Positions 1 to 6,210 of a DNA stretch of 36,521 nt are shown in pieces. A program made the position numbers and the translations under genes. Location of the stretch: the NCBI GenBank assembly GCA_021783515.1, contig JAJXTV010000034.1, positions 1 through 36,521 of the forward strand. The letters are read 5' to 3'. Under the pieces are notes generated by a model. That model was given only the letters and a program-made list of their open reading frames with translations. It was not told where the DNA came from and made no database searches. Origin of the DNA: Nitrospirota bacterium. Lineage in GTDB: Bacteria > Nitrospirota > Thermodesulfovibrionia > Thermodesulfovibrionales > UBA6898. Position 1 is the first letter of the stretch; every line of letters begins with the position of its first letter.

Positions 1-118
1 AGACGCTCCGGTTGGGCTTGCACGAGTCCGACTTAATCGGCCGAACCGCCGAGGTACGTGATCCGTATGCCAGGTGGTGTGGGAGGGGCGAAGCCGCGAG
101 GCTTCCCCCTATCCCGAT
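1..118 (+). mobile_element. 3' end of a group IIC intron (domains V and VI)
   Basis: Seen: ACCGCC (45-50) pairs with GGTGGT (73-78), giving a domain V-like hairpin bounded by GAACCGCC and GGTGGTGTGGGAGG. This matches my recollection of the domain V boundaries of group IIC introns such as O.i.I1. A second hairpin follows: GGGA/TCCC (81-84 with 112-115), GGGG/CCCC (85-88 with 106-109) and GAAGCC/GGCTTC (90-95 with 100-105), closed by a GCGA loop. T110-A111 are unpaired, which puts a candidate branch-point A seven nucleotides from a 3' splice site at ...CCCGAT (118). The intron body and any reverse transcriptase lie beyond the left edge. The class assignment rests on motif recognition, not alignment. 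Confidence 0.72.
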
Positions 119-195
119 TGGCACCCAATAGCGCCGGTTCGTTTTCCGTTCAGGCTTTGTGGCCCGCGCGGGTTATGTTCGGCGCTGGGCCGCAA
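119..195 (+). repeat. Imperfect inverted repeat at the 5' end of the brnTA cassette
   Basis: GGC (120-122), CCA (125-127) and GCGCCG (131-136) can pair with CGGCGC (180-185), TGG (186-188) and GCC (189-191). The unpaired bases are all on the left arm and the loop is about 43 nt. It resembles the two clear attC sites downstream, but lacks the AAC and GTT triplets at the expected spacing, because the intron end occupies the left flank. It may be a degraded attC, or a leader hairpin in a cassette that begins right after the intron. A GTTATGT (172-178) could be another recombination core. Confidence 0.35.
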
Positions 196-223
196 AATAT
201 TAATAATAATGATAAAATAACAC

Positions 224-496
224 ATGAAATTTGAATGGGATCCTGAAAAATCAGAAGCCAACCTCAAAAAGCACGGAATCTCTTTTCATGACGCGGCTAC
301 TATATTTGGTGATCCCCTGGCGCTAACTTTCAACGATCCGGATCATTCCATCGGTGAGCATAGGTTGCTGACCTTCGGTTATTCGAGAATGGGACAGCTA
401 CTTGTCGTCGTTCATACCGAAAGGCGCGCAACGACACGAATAATAAGCGCAAGACGAGCAACAAGACAAGAAAGGAAAATATATGAAGACGGCTAA
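224..496 (+). CDS. brnT: BrnT-family ribonuclease toxin
   Basis: The 90-residue product is full length for BrnT toxins, which are small RelE-fold ribonucleases that cleave RNA and stall translation. It opens with the family signature FEWDPEKSEANLKKHG, continues with ISFHDAATIFGDP and ends with RIISARRATRQERKIYE, which carries the conserved Arg and Glu near the C-terminus. The stop overlaps the next gene by 14 bases, the usual toxin-first arrangement of brnTA. There is no obvious Shine-Dalgarno before the ATG; the upstream sequence is AT-rich, so a promoter just upstream or a nearly leaderless message is possible. It sits in an integron-type gene cassette, where toxin-antitoxin pairs are common. 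Confident on family; activity is inferred. Confidence 0.88.
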   Translation: MKFEWDPEKSEANLKKHGISFHDAATIFGDPLALTFNDPDHSIGEHRLLTFGYSRMGQLLVVVHTERRATTRIISARRATRQERKIYEDG

Positions 497-722
497 ACAT
501 GAAGAAATGAGAAAAGAATACAAAAGAGAAGATTTAGGCAAGGGGATCAGAGGCAAATATTTTGAAGAATACAAAAAAGGAACTAACCTAGTTCTCCTCA
601 GCCCCGATGTGGCCAAAGCTTTTCCTGATGACGACTCGGTGAATGAAGCACTTCGAAGCCTCATGAAAATAGCACGGAAAACAGCAGGTCTAACAAAGGC
701 ATCGAGAGGGCCGCGGGGATAG
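483..722 (+). CDS. brnA: BrnA-type antitoxin, partner of BrnT
   Basis: The 79-residue protein begins inside the end of brnT (14-base overlap), so the two are translationally linked. The N-terminal half is basic (KHEEMRKEYKREDLGKGIRG) and probably wraps the toxin. The C-terminal half (SPDVAKAFPDDDSVNEALRSLMKIARKTAGL) resembles the DNA-binding end of BrnT-associated antitoxins, in which SVNEALRSLM is a recurring motif. By analogy it should neutralise BrnT and repress the operon. The last codons, for KASRGPRG, and the TAG stop lie inside the left arm and loop edge of the attC site at 688-783, so the cassette's recombination site helps encode the antitoxin tail. Assignment as BrnA rests on position and the C-terminal motif. 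Confidence 0.72.
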   Translation: MKTAKHEEMRKEYKREDLGKGIRGKYFEEYKKGTNLVLLSPDVAKAFPDDDSVNEALRSLMKIARKTAGLTKASRGPRG

Positions 723-783
723 CCGTTTCCTTTTTTTGTTTTCAGCATTACTGCCCCCGCGCCCCTCATGCCCGCCGTTCTGT
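688..783 (+). other. Integron attC recombination site (brnTA cassette)
   Basis: An R''-like box GTCTAAC (688-694) fits RYYYAAC. A three-base spacer is followed by an 18-bp stem: GGCAT (698-702), GAG (704-706), GGG (708-710) and CGCGGGG (712-718) pair perfectly with CCCCGCG, CCC, CTC and ATGCC (755-772). Exactly three single unpaired bases (C703, A707, C711) lie on one arm. Such extrahelical bases on one arm are the structural hallmark of attC sites. Four bases after the stem, GTTCTGT (777-783) supplies the GTT crossover triplet. The loop is 36 nt. This marks the end of one cassette and the start of the next. Confidence 0.82.
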
Positions 784-787
784 CATC

Positions 788-1027
788 GTGCCTGTTATTC
801 TTGCCATAACTATGCTCATCGGAATGATATTGAACATAAAACTATCTGGAGACGTAAAAAAGGAAAATAAAATATTTATGGGCTTGCTCATATCTGTTGG
901 CATTCCCATATTGTTCAAAAACATATTTGCCGTGTGGGCTGCTATCAGCGTCCTTGCAGCTTGGCAACTACAAAGTAATAATCGAAAAATAATTCATAAC
1001 AATGCCATCGAGCCAGACCGGGATTAA
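788..1027 (+). CDS. Small hydrophobic cassette protein of unknown function
   Basis: A 79-residue ORF with a GTG start 11 bases after the GTT of the preceding attC and a stop inside the left arm of the next attC. This is the compact layout expected of an integron gene cassette of about 302 bp. Two or three hydrophobic stretches (roughly residues 2-17, 31-45 and 47-59) are separated by a charged loop (SGDVKKENK), and the tail is polar, which suggests a small inner-membrane protein. I recognise no family. The reading frame and membrane-like pattern are visible; function is unknown. The GTG start is the first plausible one, and no clear Shine-Dalgarno precedes it. Confidence 0.5.
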   Translation: MPVILAITMLIGMILNIKLSGDVKKENKIFMGLLISVGIPILFKNIFAVWAAISVLAAWQLQSNNRKIIHNNAIEPDRD

Positions 1028-1078
1028 AGCTGGTTTCGTTTTGCGCAAAGGTCTGTGGCCCGGCTGCTCATGGCCCTC
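994..1078 (+). other. Integron attC site (second cassette), truncated at R' by an intron
   Basis: CATAAC (995-1000) gives the conserved AAC. After three bases, GCCAT (1004-1008), GAGC (1010-1013), AG (1015-1016) and CCGGG (1018-1022) pair perfectly with CCCGG, CT, GCTC and ATGGC (1059-1074). Three single unpaired bases (C1009, C1014, A1017) lie on the same arm as in the first attC. The loop is again 36 nt. Four bases after the stem, where the other site has GTT, the sequence instead reads GTGTATG, the start of a group II intron. The spacing matches the first attC exactly, so the intron has inserted at the recombination core. Confidence 0.8.
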
Positions 1079-1124
1079 GTGTATGCCGGACATGGCACAG
1101 AACTTACGGGGTGAAAGTCCCCCC
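1079..1124 (+). mobile_element. 5' fragment of a group IIC intron inserted at attC
   Basis: Begins GTGTATGCCGG and includes GGGGTGAAAGTCCCC (1108-1122), a small hairpin typical of the 5' part of domain I. It resembles the start of group IIC introns (GUGUGCCCGG followed shortly by GGGUGARAGUCCC). After about 45 nt the similarity ends abruptly at the ISL3 transposase fragment. Group IIC introns are known to insert just downstream of stem-loops, including attC stems. Here the 5' exon is the attC hairpin and the intron runs in the same direction as the cassettes. Too short for a firm subclass. Confidence 0.62.
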
Positions 1125-1211
1125 GGGTGCATTCTTCTGCGTGGACTTCGTAAATGCCTCCCACATGTCCATTACCGCCAACTCTATCTTCTTCGTCTTC
1201 TTCGGCCCGTA
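1125..1211 (-). pseudogene. Fragment of an ISL3-family transposase
   Basis: Read on the minus strand, about 29 residues (YGPKKTKKIELAVMDMW followed by EAFTKSTQKNAP) closely resemble the ISL3 transposase region in which the MDMW(K/E)xF motif carries a catalytic Asp of the DDE core. In full-length relatives this is followed by QAxIxxDKFH, but here the sequence stops at P and runs into the intron fragment. Upstream of YGPKK the frame stays open but is not recognisable. This is a dead remnant showing that the site has been broken by more than one mobile element. No terminal inverted repeats are visible. Confidence 0.6.
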
Positions 1212-1237
1212 CGGCCCTTGACTTTCAGTGGCTTCTT

Positions 1238-1356
1238 CGCCGATACTTAAATTATGACTTGTCAGAAATACACGGCGCTTCGACTTAGCAAGGACCTTTG
1301 TTAGGGGCCTTGGCCGTGTATTCCCTGTTTCCCCGAGATTAGAAACTAAGTCGGCG
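1238..1356 (+). ncRNA. Structured leader RNA upstream of leuA
   Basis: An outer stem pairs CGCCGA and CTTA (1238-1243, 1246-1249) with TAAG and TCGGCG (1347-1356). It encloses a hairpin in which AATACACGGC (1267-1276) pairs with GCCGTGTATT (1313-1322), extended inside by CAAGG/CCTTG (1289-1293 with 1308-1312). With the terminator that follows, this looks like the 5' leader of leuA and a candidate attenuator. No T-box consensus is visible. It could instead be leftover palindromic sequence from the mobile region, so the regulatory role is inferred. Confidence 0.45.
1254..1304 (+). CDS. Possible leuA leader peptide (16 residues)
   Basis: ATG at 1254 opens MTCQKYTALRLSKDLC and ends at TAG 1302-1304, inside the loop of the leader hairpin. 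Three of 16 codons are Leu, all CTT, which is more than chance would usually give but less than the Leu runs of classical leu leaders. No Shine-Dalgarno is visible. The position inside a structured leader that ends in a terminator just before 2-isopropylmalate synthase makes ribosome-mediated attenuation possible. Weak evidence; listed because it would otherwise be missed. Confidence 0.22.
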   Translation: MTCQKYTALRLSKDLC

Positions 1357-1362
1357 ATATAA

Positions 1363-1412
1363 AAAGAAATGGCCACGGTCCCCGCAAGGGTCCGTGGCCA
1401 TTTCTTTTTTTT
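1363..1412 (+). terminator. Strong intrinsic terminator 31 bases before leuA
   Basis: AAAGAAATGGCCACGG (1363-1378) pairs perfectly over 16 bp with CCGTGGCCATTTCTTT (1392-1407), and the T-run continues to 1412. Only 31 bases separate its end from the leuA start, too few for a normal promoter plus ribosome binding site. It therefore probably lies inside the leuA transcript as an attenuator, although it could also insulate leuA from the mobile region. Confidence 0.8.
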
Positions 1413-1443
1413 CGGCAAAAAAACCCATTGAAGGAGAATTACC

Positions 1444-3135
1444 GTGAAGACAACAATGCCGTTCTATAAATATAAGCCTTTTCCCGGCGTGAAAGTCCCG
1501 GATCGGACCTGGCCCGATAACCGTATCTCCCATGCCCCGATGTGGTGCAGTGTGGATTTGAGAGACGGGAACCAGGCCCTGATGAATCCCATGGATACGG
1601 AGAAAAAGCGGGAGATGTTCAGGCTTCTCGTGGAGATAGGCTTTAAAGAGATCGAAGTGGGTTTCCCTTCTGCATCCCAGGCTGACTATGATTTTATCCG
1701 CTTTCTGATAGAGGGCGGCCTCATCCCCGGGGATGTGACTGCTCAGGTGCTCACGCCGGCGAGGGGCCATTTGATAAAGAAGACCTTTGAGTCCCTTGCG
1801 GGCGTGGACAAGGCGATCGTGCACCTGTATAACTCCACCTCCGCAGTGCAGCGGCGCGTGGTATTCGGAATGAGCAGGAGAGAGATAAGGGACCTTGCGG
1901 TAACCGGGGCAAGGCTTGTGAGAGAGGAAGCGGAAAGGCTGACCGGCAGCGCCATACGCTTCGAGTATACGCCCGAAAGCTTCATGGCCACGGAACCGGA
2001 TTTTGCGGTCGAGATATGCGAGGCGGTAACAGACGTCTGGGGGCCCACCCCGGAGCGCAAGGTCATACTGAACCTGCCGCTGACGGTGGAGATGGCGACC
2101 CCCAACGTGTATGCAGACCAGATAGAGTGGTTCCGCAGGCACATCGGGAAGAGGGATTGCATCATCATAAGTGTCCATGCGCATAACGACAGGGGGACGG
2201 GCATCGCGGCGACCGAGCTGGCCCTGATGGCGGGCGCGGCGAGGGTGGAAGGGACGCTGTTTGGAAACGGAGAGCGCACCGGCAATGTAGATATCGTTGC
2301 CCTGGCATTGAACCTCCACACCCAGGGCATCGCTGCCGGGCTGGACTTCAGCGGCATAAGCCGGATCATCGAAGTCTGCGAGCGCTGTACGGATATCCCC
2401 GTTCATATGAGGCATCCGTACGCGGGAGAACTCGTGTATACCGCGTTTTCAGGTTCTCACCAGGACGCGATCAGCAAAGGGATGAAAGCGCGCGAGGAAG
2501 AAGGTAATCCGTACTGGGAGGTCCCCTATCTCCCGATGGACCCTCTGGATGTCGGCAGGACGTATGAGTCCGTTATCCGCATCAACAGTCAGTCCGGCAA
2601 AGGAGGGGTCGCCTACATTATGGAGAAGGAATACGGCCTTCAGCTGCCGGGGGAAATGCGGCCCGAGTTCGGGAAAATGATCCAGGCGATATCAGACGTG
2701 ACAGGGCGGGAGGTTGCACCGGCGGCAGTCCGCGACGCCTTCGAGCGCGAATATCTGGGCAGGATCGCACCCTATGCGTTCAAACGCTCAACCCTGGTGG
2801 CGCACAATGAAGGCGACGTGAACGAGCAAGCGCCCGGGATCGCGATAGAAGCGGTCGTCGCCTTTCATGGTGAAGACAAGACCATTACAGGATGCGGCAA
2901 CGGTCCTATCGACGCCTTCTGCAATGCCCTGAAGACGTGGTTTGCGCTGGATTTCAAAATCTTTGCGTATCACGAACACGCCATCGGGAAGGGGTCGGAT
3001 TCGAAGGCGGCCGCCTACATCGGCGTCGAGGACAGAAGGGGCCGGCGTTACTGGGGGGCAGGGATTGACCCCCATATCGGCATTGCGTCGTTTAAGGCCC
3101 TGCTCTCCGCCCTGAACAGGTCGGGGGCGGTATAG
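1444..3135 (+). CDS. leuA: 2-isopropylmalate synthase (long, type 2 form)
   Basis: Condenses acetyl-CoA with 2-ketoisovalerate, the first committed step of leucine synthesis. The 563-residue length and the N-terminus (FPGVKVPDRTWPDNRI, then APMWCSVDLRDGNQAL) match the LeuA2 subgroup. The TIM-barrel HMGL domain occupies about residues 30-310: catalytic Arg40-Asp41 in LRDGNQ, and the metal-binding HxH in SVHAHNDRGTG. GNGERTGNVD is the conserved glycine-rich loop. The C-terminal regulatory (LeuA dimer) domain, about residues 430-560, normally binds leucine for feedback inhibition. GTG start with AGGAG 7 bases upstream. No other leu genes are in the window, so it is a stand-alone gene, probably controlled by the leader described above. 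Confidence 0.95.
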   Translation: MKTTMPFYKYKPFPGVKVPDRTWPDNRISHAPMWCSVDLRDGNQALMNPMDTEKKREMFRLLVEIGFKEIEVGFPSASQADYDFIRFLIEGGLIPGDVTAQVLTPARGHLIKKTFESLAGVDKAIVHLYNSTSAVQRRVVFGMSRREIRDLAVTGARLVREEAERLTGSAIRFEYTPESFMATEPDFAVEICEAVTDVWGPTPERKVILNLPLTVEMATPNVYADQIEWFRRHIGKRDCIIISVHAHNDRGTGIAATELALMAGAARVEGTLFGNGERTGNVDIVALALNLHTQGIAAGLDFSGISRIIEVCERCTDIPVHMRHPYAGELVYTAFSGSHQDAISKGMKAREEEGNPYWEVPYLPMDPLDVGRTYESVIRINSQSGKGGVAYIMEKEYGLQLPGEMRPEFGKMIQAISDVTGREVAPAAVRDAFEREYLGRIAPYAFKRSTLVAHNEGDVNEQAPGIAIEAVVAFHGEDKTITGCGNGPIDAFCNALKTWFALDFKIFAYHEHAIGKGSDSKAAAYIGVEDRRGRRYWGAGIDPHIGIASFKALLSALNRSGAV

Positions 3136-3144
3136 CGAAGGCGG

Positions 3145-3170
3145 GCAGGGTCTCCTGTGTGAGACCCTGC
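3145..3170. terminator. Hairpin between the convergent leuA and lipoprotein genes
   Basis: GCAGGGTCTC (3145-3154) pairs perfectly over 10 bp with GAGACCCTGC (3161-3170) around a CTGTGT loop. It lies in the 39-bp gap between two convergent genes, where a bidirectional terminator is expected. There is no long T-run on either side, so efficiency is uncertain. Confidence 0.6.
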
Positions 3171-3174
3171 TGGC

Positions 3175-4050
3175 TTATTCCGGCGCGAACTCGATCGAGA
3201 TCTCGGGGGCCGTGGTGATCTTGATGCCCTTGATCCCCTTGAGCGCCTCCATCATCTTCTCGTCGTCTCCGGTCGCACCCTCCATCTTTTTGTTCAGGGC
3301 CTTCATGTTGGCCTTGTCGGAAAGGAGCCGGTCGAAGTCGATGTCCATAAGCGTCACCTTCGATCCCTCGACATAGGGGCTGTTCGACTTAACGACTTTG
3401 CCCTCCACCTCGACCGCCATCCCCATATGGAGGCCCCTGAACATCTGCTTCATCATCTCCGCCTGCTGGGCCTCGATTTCAGGAGATACCGGAGGAGCCG
3501 GCGGCTTGGCGGCGGCCTTCTCCTCCGCCGGCGGACGGTCCGGACGGGCCATTACGATAGTAAGAACGGCATTGCCGCCGGGCTTGCGCTCGAAACGGAA
3601 CCTTAACGCATCCTTCGAGGAGGCCCCGGCCCCGGCCGCGCCCATAGCTGCTTCCGGCTTGGGGTTGACCGCCAGCTGGTTGATGTCCCTGAAGGCATAG
3701 GTTACGCGAACGCCTGCAGCTGTCTTCGTGTCGATCTTTTCTGCCGAGACGAACGTCACCCCCGGGCCGAGATCCACCGCCTTGCCCTTGAGTTCGTCCA
3801 CCTTGAACGGTTCTTCGGCGGCTTTCTTTTCTGGCTCTTTCTTCGCCCCTTCTTTCGATCCGGTCGTTGTTGCTCCCATCTGCTTTGCGATGCCCTCCAT
3901 CGAAGCCTTCAGCTGCTCCGGATTCATCGTAATCGTCTGCACCATTGTGCCGCTGCCGTCGCCCCTTACCGTGATGTCGGTAAGGAAGGTGATGCAGCCG
4001 CCGAGGGACGCCGCGAGCGCGATTAGGAGGAGCACCGCCAGCTTCTTCAC
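3175..4050 (-). CDS. Hypothetical secreted lipoprotein
   Basis: From the GTG at 4050 the protein starts VKKLAVLLLIALAASLGGC, a compact type II signal peptide with a lipobox (LGGC), and GGGAGG sits 5 bases upstream. An ATG at 4080 would add ten residues and also has a GGGAGG further upstream. The mature part begins with a predicted beta-strand (ITFLTDITVRGDGSGTMVQTI), a pattern shared with LppM-like lipoproteins of unknown function. It contains a Lys/Glu-rich low-complexity stretch (KEGAKKEPEKKAAEE), a Pro/Ala-rich linker (PPAEEKAAAKPPAPP) and a Met-rich segment (QAEMMKQMFRGLHMGM). It probably sits in the cell envelope. No enzyme motif is visible and I cannot name a function. Confidence 0.75.
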   Translation of the reverse strand: MKKLAVLLLIALAASLGGCITFLTDITVRGDGSGTMVQTITMNPEQLKASMEGIAKQMGATTTGSKEGAKKEPEKKAAEEPFKVDELKGKAVDLGPGVTFVSAEKIDTKTAAGVRVTYAFRDINQLAVNPKPEAAMGAAGAGASSKDALRFRFERKPGGNAVLTIVMARPDRPPAEEKAAAKPPAPPVSPEIEAQQAEMMKQMFRGLHMGMAVEVEGKVVKSNSPYVEGSKVTLMDIDFDRLLSDKANMKALNKKMEGATGDDEKMMEALKGIKGIKITTAPEISIEFAPE

Positions 4051-4212
4051 CGCCGCCTCCCAGCCGGCCTGAAACCGCATAGCAAAAAGAACCTCCCGTT
4101 TCGTCGTGTCCGATGCATTCCTGATATTTTCACCAACATGTATTCCCCCCTGTCTTGACCGGCTTATTTTATGATCCCATATTTTCCCGAAACAAAGAAG
4201 AAGGACTCCACG

Positions 4213-4536
4213 CTACTTTCCTTCCTTACCGCCCAGGTAGTCCCCCATCATCCCCCGGGAATGCTCGTCGTCGTGGCAGTAGACGCAGAGGTTCTCCCAG
4301 TTGGAGCCGTCGGGCGGATTGTTGAGATGGTTGCCGTCTTTATGGTGGACCGTCAGGAGGCGCCTGTCCTTCTCCTCGAACTCCCTCCCGCATTTCGCGC
4401 AGATAAGGCCGTGTATCCTGAGGGACTGCTCCCGGTAATCGCCTGAAGCGGTCTTCCCCGCCTGTCTCAATTCCCTCACGATCTCTTCGGCAGACTTGCC
4501 GCTCTCCTTCTTTCGGATGGGTCTGCGCTGTTTCAT
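4213..4536 (-). CDS. HNH endonuclease, YajD type
   Basis: The 107-residue protein has a basic N-terminal arm (MKQRRPIRKKESGKSAEE) and a compact HNH domain. CAKCGREF supplies the first zinc-binding Cys pair, LLTVHHKDGNHLNNPP carries the HH...N core, and WENLCVYCHDDEH gives the second Cys pair and the final His. This matches small stand-alone HNH proteins such as E. coli YajD, which are metal-dependent nucleases of unclear physiological role. It ends 6 bases after the marC stop region on the same strand, so the two are probably co-transcribed. No mobile element surrounds it. Confidence 0.85.
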   Translation of the reverse strand: MKQRRPIRKKESGKSAEEIVRELRQAGKTASGDYREQSLRIHGLICAKCGREFEEKDRRLLTVHHKDGNHLNNPPDGSNWENLCVYCHDDEHSRGMMGDYLGGKEGK

Positions 4537-4542
4537 CCCGTC

Positions 4543-5178
4543 TTAGCGGGCCAGCCCCGGAAGGAGCTGCGCCAGACCGCCCGCGATAAACTCGATCGAG
4601 ATTGCGGCCAGCAGGAGTCCCATCAGCCGGGTCGCGATGTTGATCCCGGTCCTGCTCATCCTGCGGCTGACGGGTATCGCAGCCTTGAGCGCAAGCCAGG
4701 TGAGGAGCGCCACGATGAGGCTGCTGCCGATTATCAGGCCGAGGTGCAGGGGATGAAACGACTGGTCGGCGTATATGATCACGGTCGAGATCGCTCCCGG
4801 CCCCGCCAGAAGCGGCATGGCGATCGGCACGACCGCGATGCTTTCTTTCTCCCCGGCCTCCTCCGCCTCCTCCGGCGTCTGCCTGCTCAGGGTATGTCTG
4901 GCCTGCATCATTGCGATCGCCATCAGGAGAAGGAGGATGCCGCCGCCGACCCTGAACGAGGCGATGCTGACCCCGAAGAAGTTCAGGAGGGGCTTTCCCA
5001 GGAGCGTCGCGATCACCAGCACCACGGCGACGGCGATGCCCGCCGTCCGTGCGATATGCCGCCTCTCGGTTTCATCCATCCCTCCCGTGAGGCTGACGAA
5101 GATCGGGATCACGCCGAGCGGGTTGACGATAGCCAGGAGCGTCGTGAAGATCTTTATGTATCCGGTCCAATCGGTCAT
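4543..5178 (-). CDS. marC: MarC-family integral membrane protein
   Basis: The 211-residue protein has about six hydrophobic helices and is full length for the MarC/YchE family (UPF0056). The N-terminal TLLAIVNPLGVIPIFVSLT contains the NPxG motif typical of the first helix. MPLLAGPGAIST in the middle and TGINIATRLMGLLLAAISIEFIAGGL at the end are also characteristic. The family lies in the inner membrane; a transport role is supposed but not established, and the old link with multiple antibiotic resistance has not held up. Charged residues between helices 3 and 4 (RQTPEEAEEAGEKES) form a cytoplasmic loop. The HNH gene follows directly. Confidence 0.88.
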   Translation of the reverse strand: MTDWTGYIKIFTTLLAIVNPLGVIPIFVSLTGGMDETERRHIARTAGIAVAVVLVIATLLGKPLLNFFGVSIASFRVGGGILLLLMAIAMMQARHTLSRQTPEEAEEAGEKESIAVVPIAMPLLAGPGAISTVIIYADQSFHPLHLGLIIGSSLIVALLTWLALKAAIPVSRRMSRTGINIATRLMGLLLAAISIEFIAGGLAQLLPGLAR

Positions 5179-5233
5179 TGCGTTTCCGATACTAAATTAT
5201 AGCAATTCCCGGGTCATTGAGGAGGGGCGGCGA

Positions 5234-6202
5234 TCAGTACGGGTTCCAGAGATGGCAGGAGACGAGACGGCCCTGGCTCTCTTTCAGCCCCGGCACGATC
5301 CTGTCGCAGGGCTCGAACCTCTTCGGGCATCTCGGGTGGAAGGGGCAGCCGGGAGGGATGTCGATCGGGCTGGGCACCTCGCCCTGCAGGGGGGCGGAAC
5401 GTATCTTCTTCTCTCCCTGCGCCGTGATCTTCGGCGCAGAGGCGAGGAGCACCTCGGTGTACGGGTGAAGCGGCCTGTCGAAAAGCCCGGCGGTATCGGC
5501 ATGCTCGACGATCCTGCCCAGATACATCACTCCGACCGAATCGCTGAAATACTGGACGACCCTGAGGTCGTGGCTGATGAAGAGGAATGATATCTTCGTC
5601 TGCCTCTTCAGGCCGCCGAGCAGGTTGATGATCTGCGCCTGTATCGAGACGTCGAGGGCCGAGAGCGGCTCGTCCGCCACGATCAGCTCGGGGGAGACGG
5701 CCAGCGCGCGCGCGATGCAGATCCTCTGCCGCTGGCCGCCGCTGAATTCATGGGGATATCGGTTCAGCGTCTCGGAGCCGAGGCCGACCTTCCCGAGAAT
5801 GCCGACGACCGCGTCCCTCATTTCGGACCGGGCCGCCAGCTTATGGATGATAAGCGGCTCCGATATCGTATCGTAGACCGTCCGCCTGGGGTTTAGCGAG
5901 GCGAACGGGTCCTGGAAGATGATCTGGACCGATTTTCTGAAGACCTTCATTGCGGCGCGGTCCATCGTAAAGATATTTTCTCCCTTGAAGAGCACCGACC
6001 CGGAGGTCGGCTCGATCAGCCTCAGCACCAGCCTTGCGACAGTCGACTTGCCGCAGCCGCTTTCTCCGACCAGCGCCAGCACGCTGTCTGTCGGGATCGT
6101 GAAGTCGAGGCCGTCCACCGCCTTCAGGACGCTGCCGCCCGACCTGAACGCCTTCCTGGTCTCGAAATATTTTTTGAGAGATTCGGCCCGGAGAAGTTCC
6201 AT
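5234..6202 (-). CDS. oppF: Oligopeptide/dipeptide ABC transporter ATPase, OppF type
   Basis: The 322-residue start (MELLRAESLKKYF) is 8 bases after the oppD stop. Visible motifs are Walker A GESGCGKS, signature FSGGQRQR, Walker B LIVADEP and H-loop FISHD. The C-terminal oligopeptide/dipeptide extension HPYTEVLLASAP continues into a Cys-rich tail (CPFHPRCPKRFEPCD...C), the four-Cys pattern found in the Opp/Dpp/Nik ATPase family. With OppD it would form the ATPase heterodimer that powers peptide or nickel uptake. A reading frame continuing upstream to 6790 overlaps oppD in another frame and is not coding. No permease or substrate-binding protein is in the window, so the substrate is unknown. 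Confidence 0.9.
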   Translation of the reverse strand: MELLRAESLKKYFETRKAFRSGGSVLKAVDGLDFTIPTDSVLALVGESGCGKSTVARLVLRLIEPTSGSVLFKGENIFTMDRAAMKVFRKSVQIIFQDPFASLNPRRTVYDTISEPLIIHKLAARSEMRDAVVGILGKVGLGSETLNRYPHEFSGGQRQRICIARALAVSPELIVADEPLSALDVSIQAQIINLLGGLKRQTKISFLFISHDLRVVQYFSDSVGVMYLGRIVEHADTAGLFDRPLHPYTEVLLASAPKITAQGEKKIRSAPLQGEVPSPIDIPPGCPFHPRCPKRFEPCDRIVPGLKESQGRLVSCHLWNPY

Positions 6203-6210
6203 CGTCTTCC

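Noticed and set aside
1339-2415. Long open frame antisense to leuA
   Set aside because: It overlaps the confidently identified leuA gene and its product has the Arg/His/Pro-rich composition of a shadow frame.
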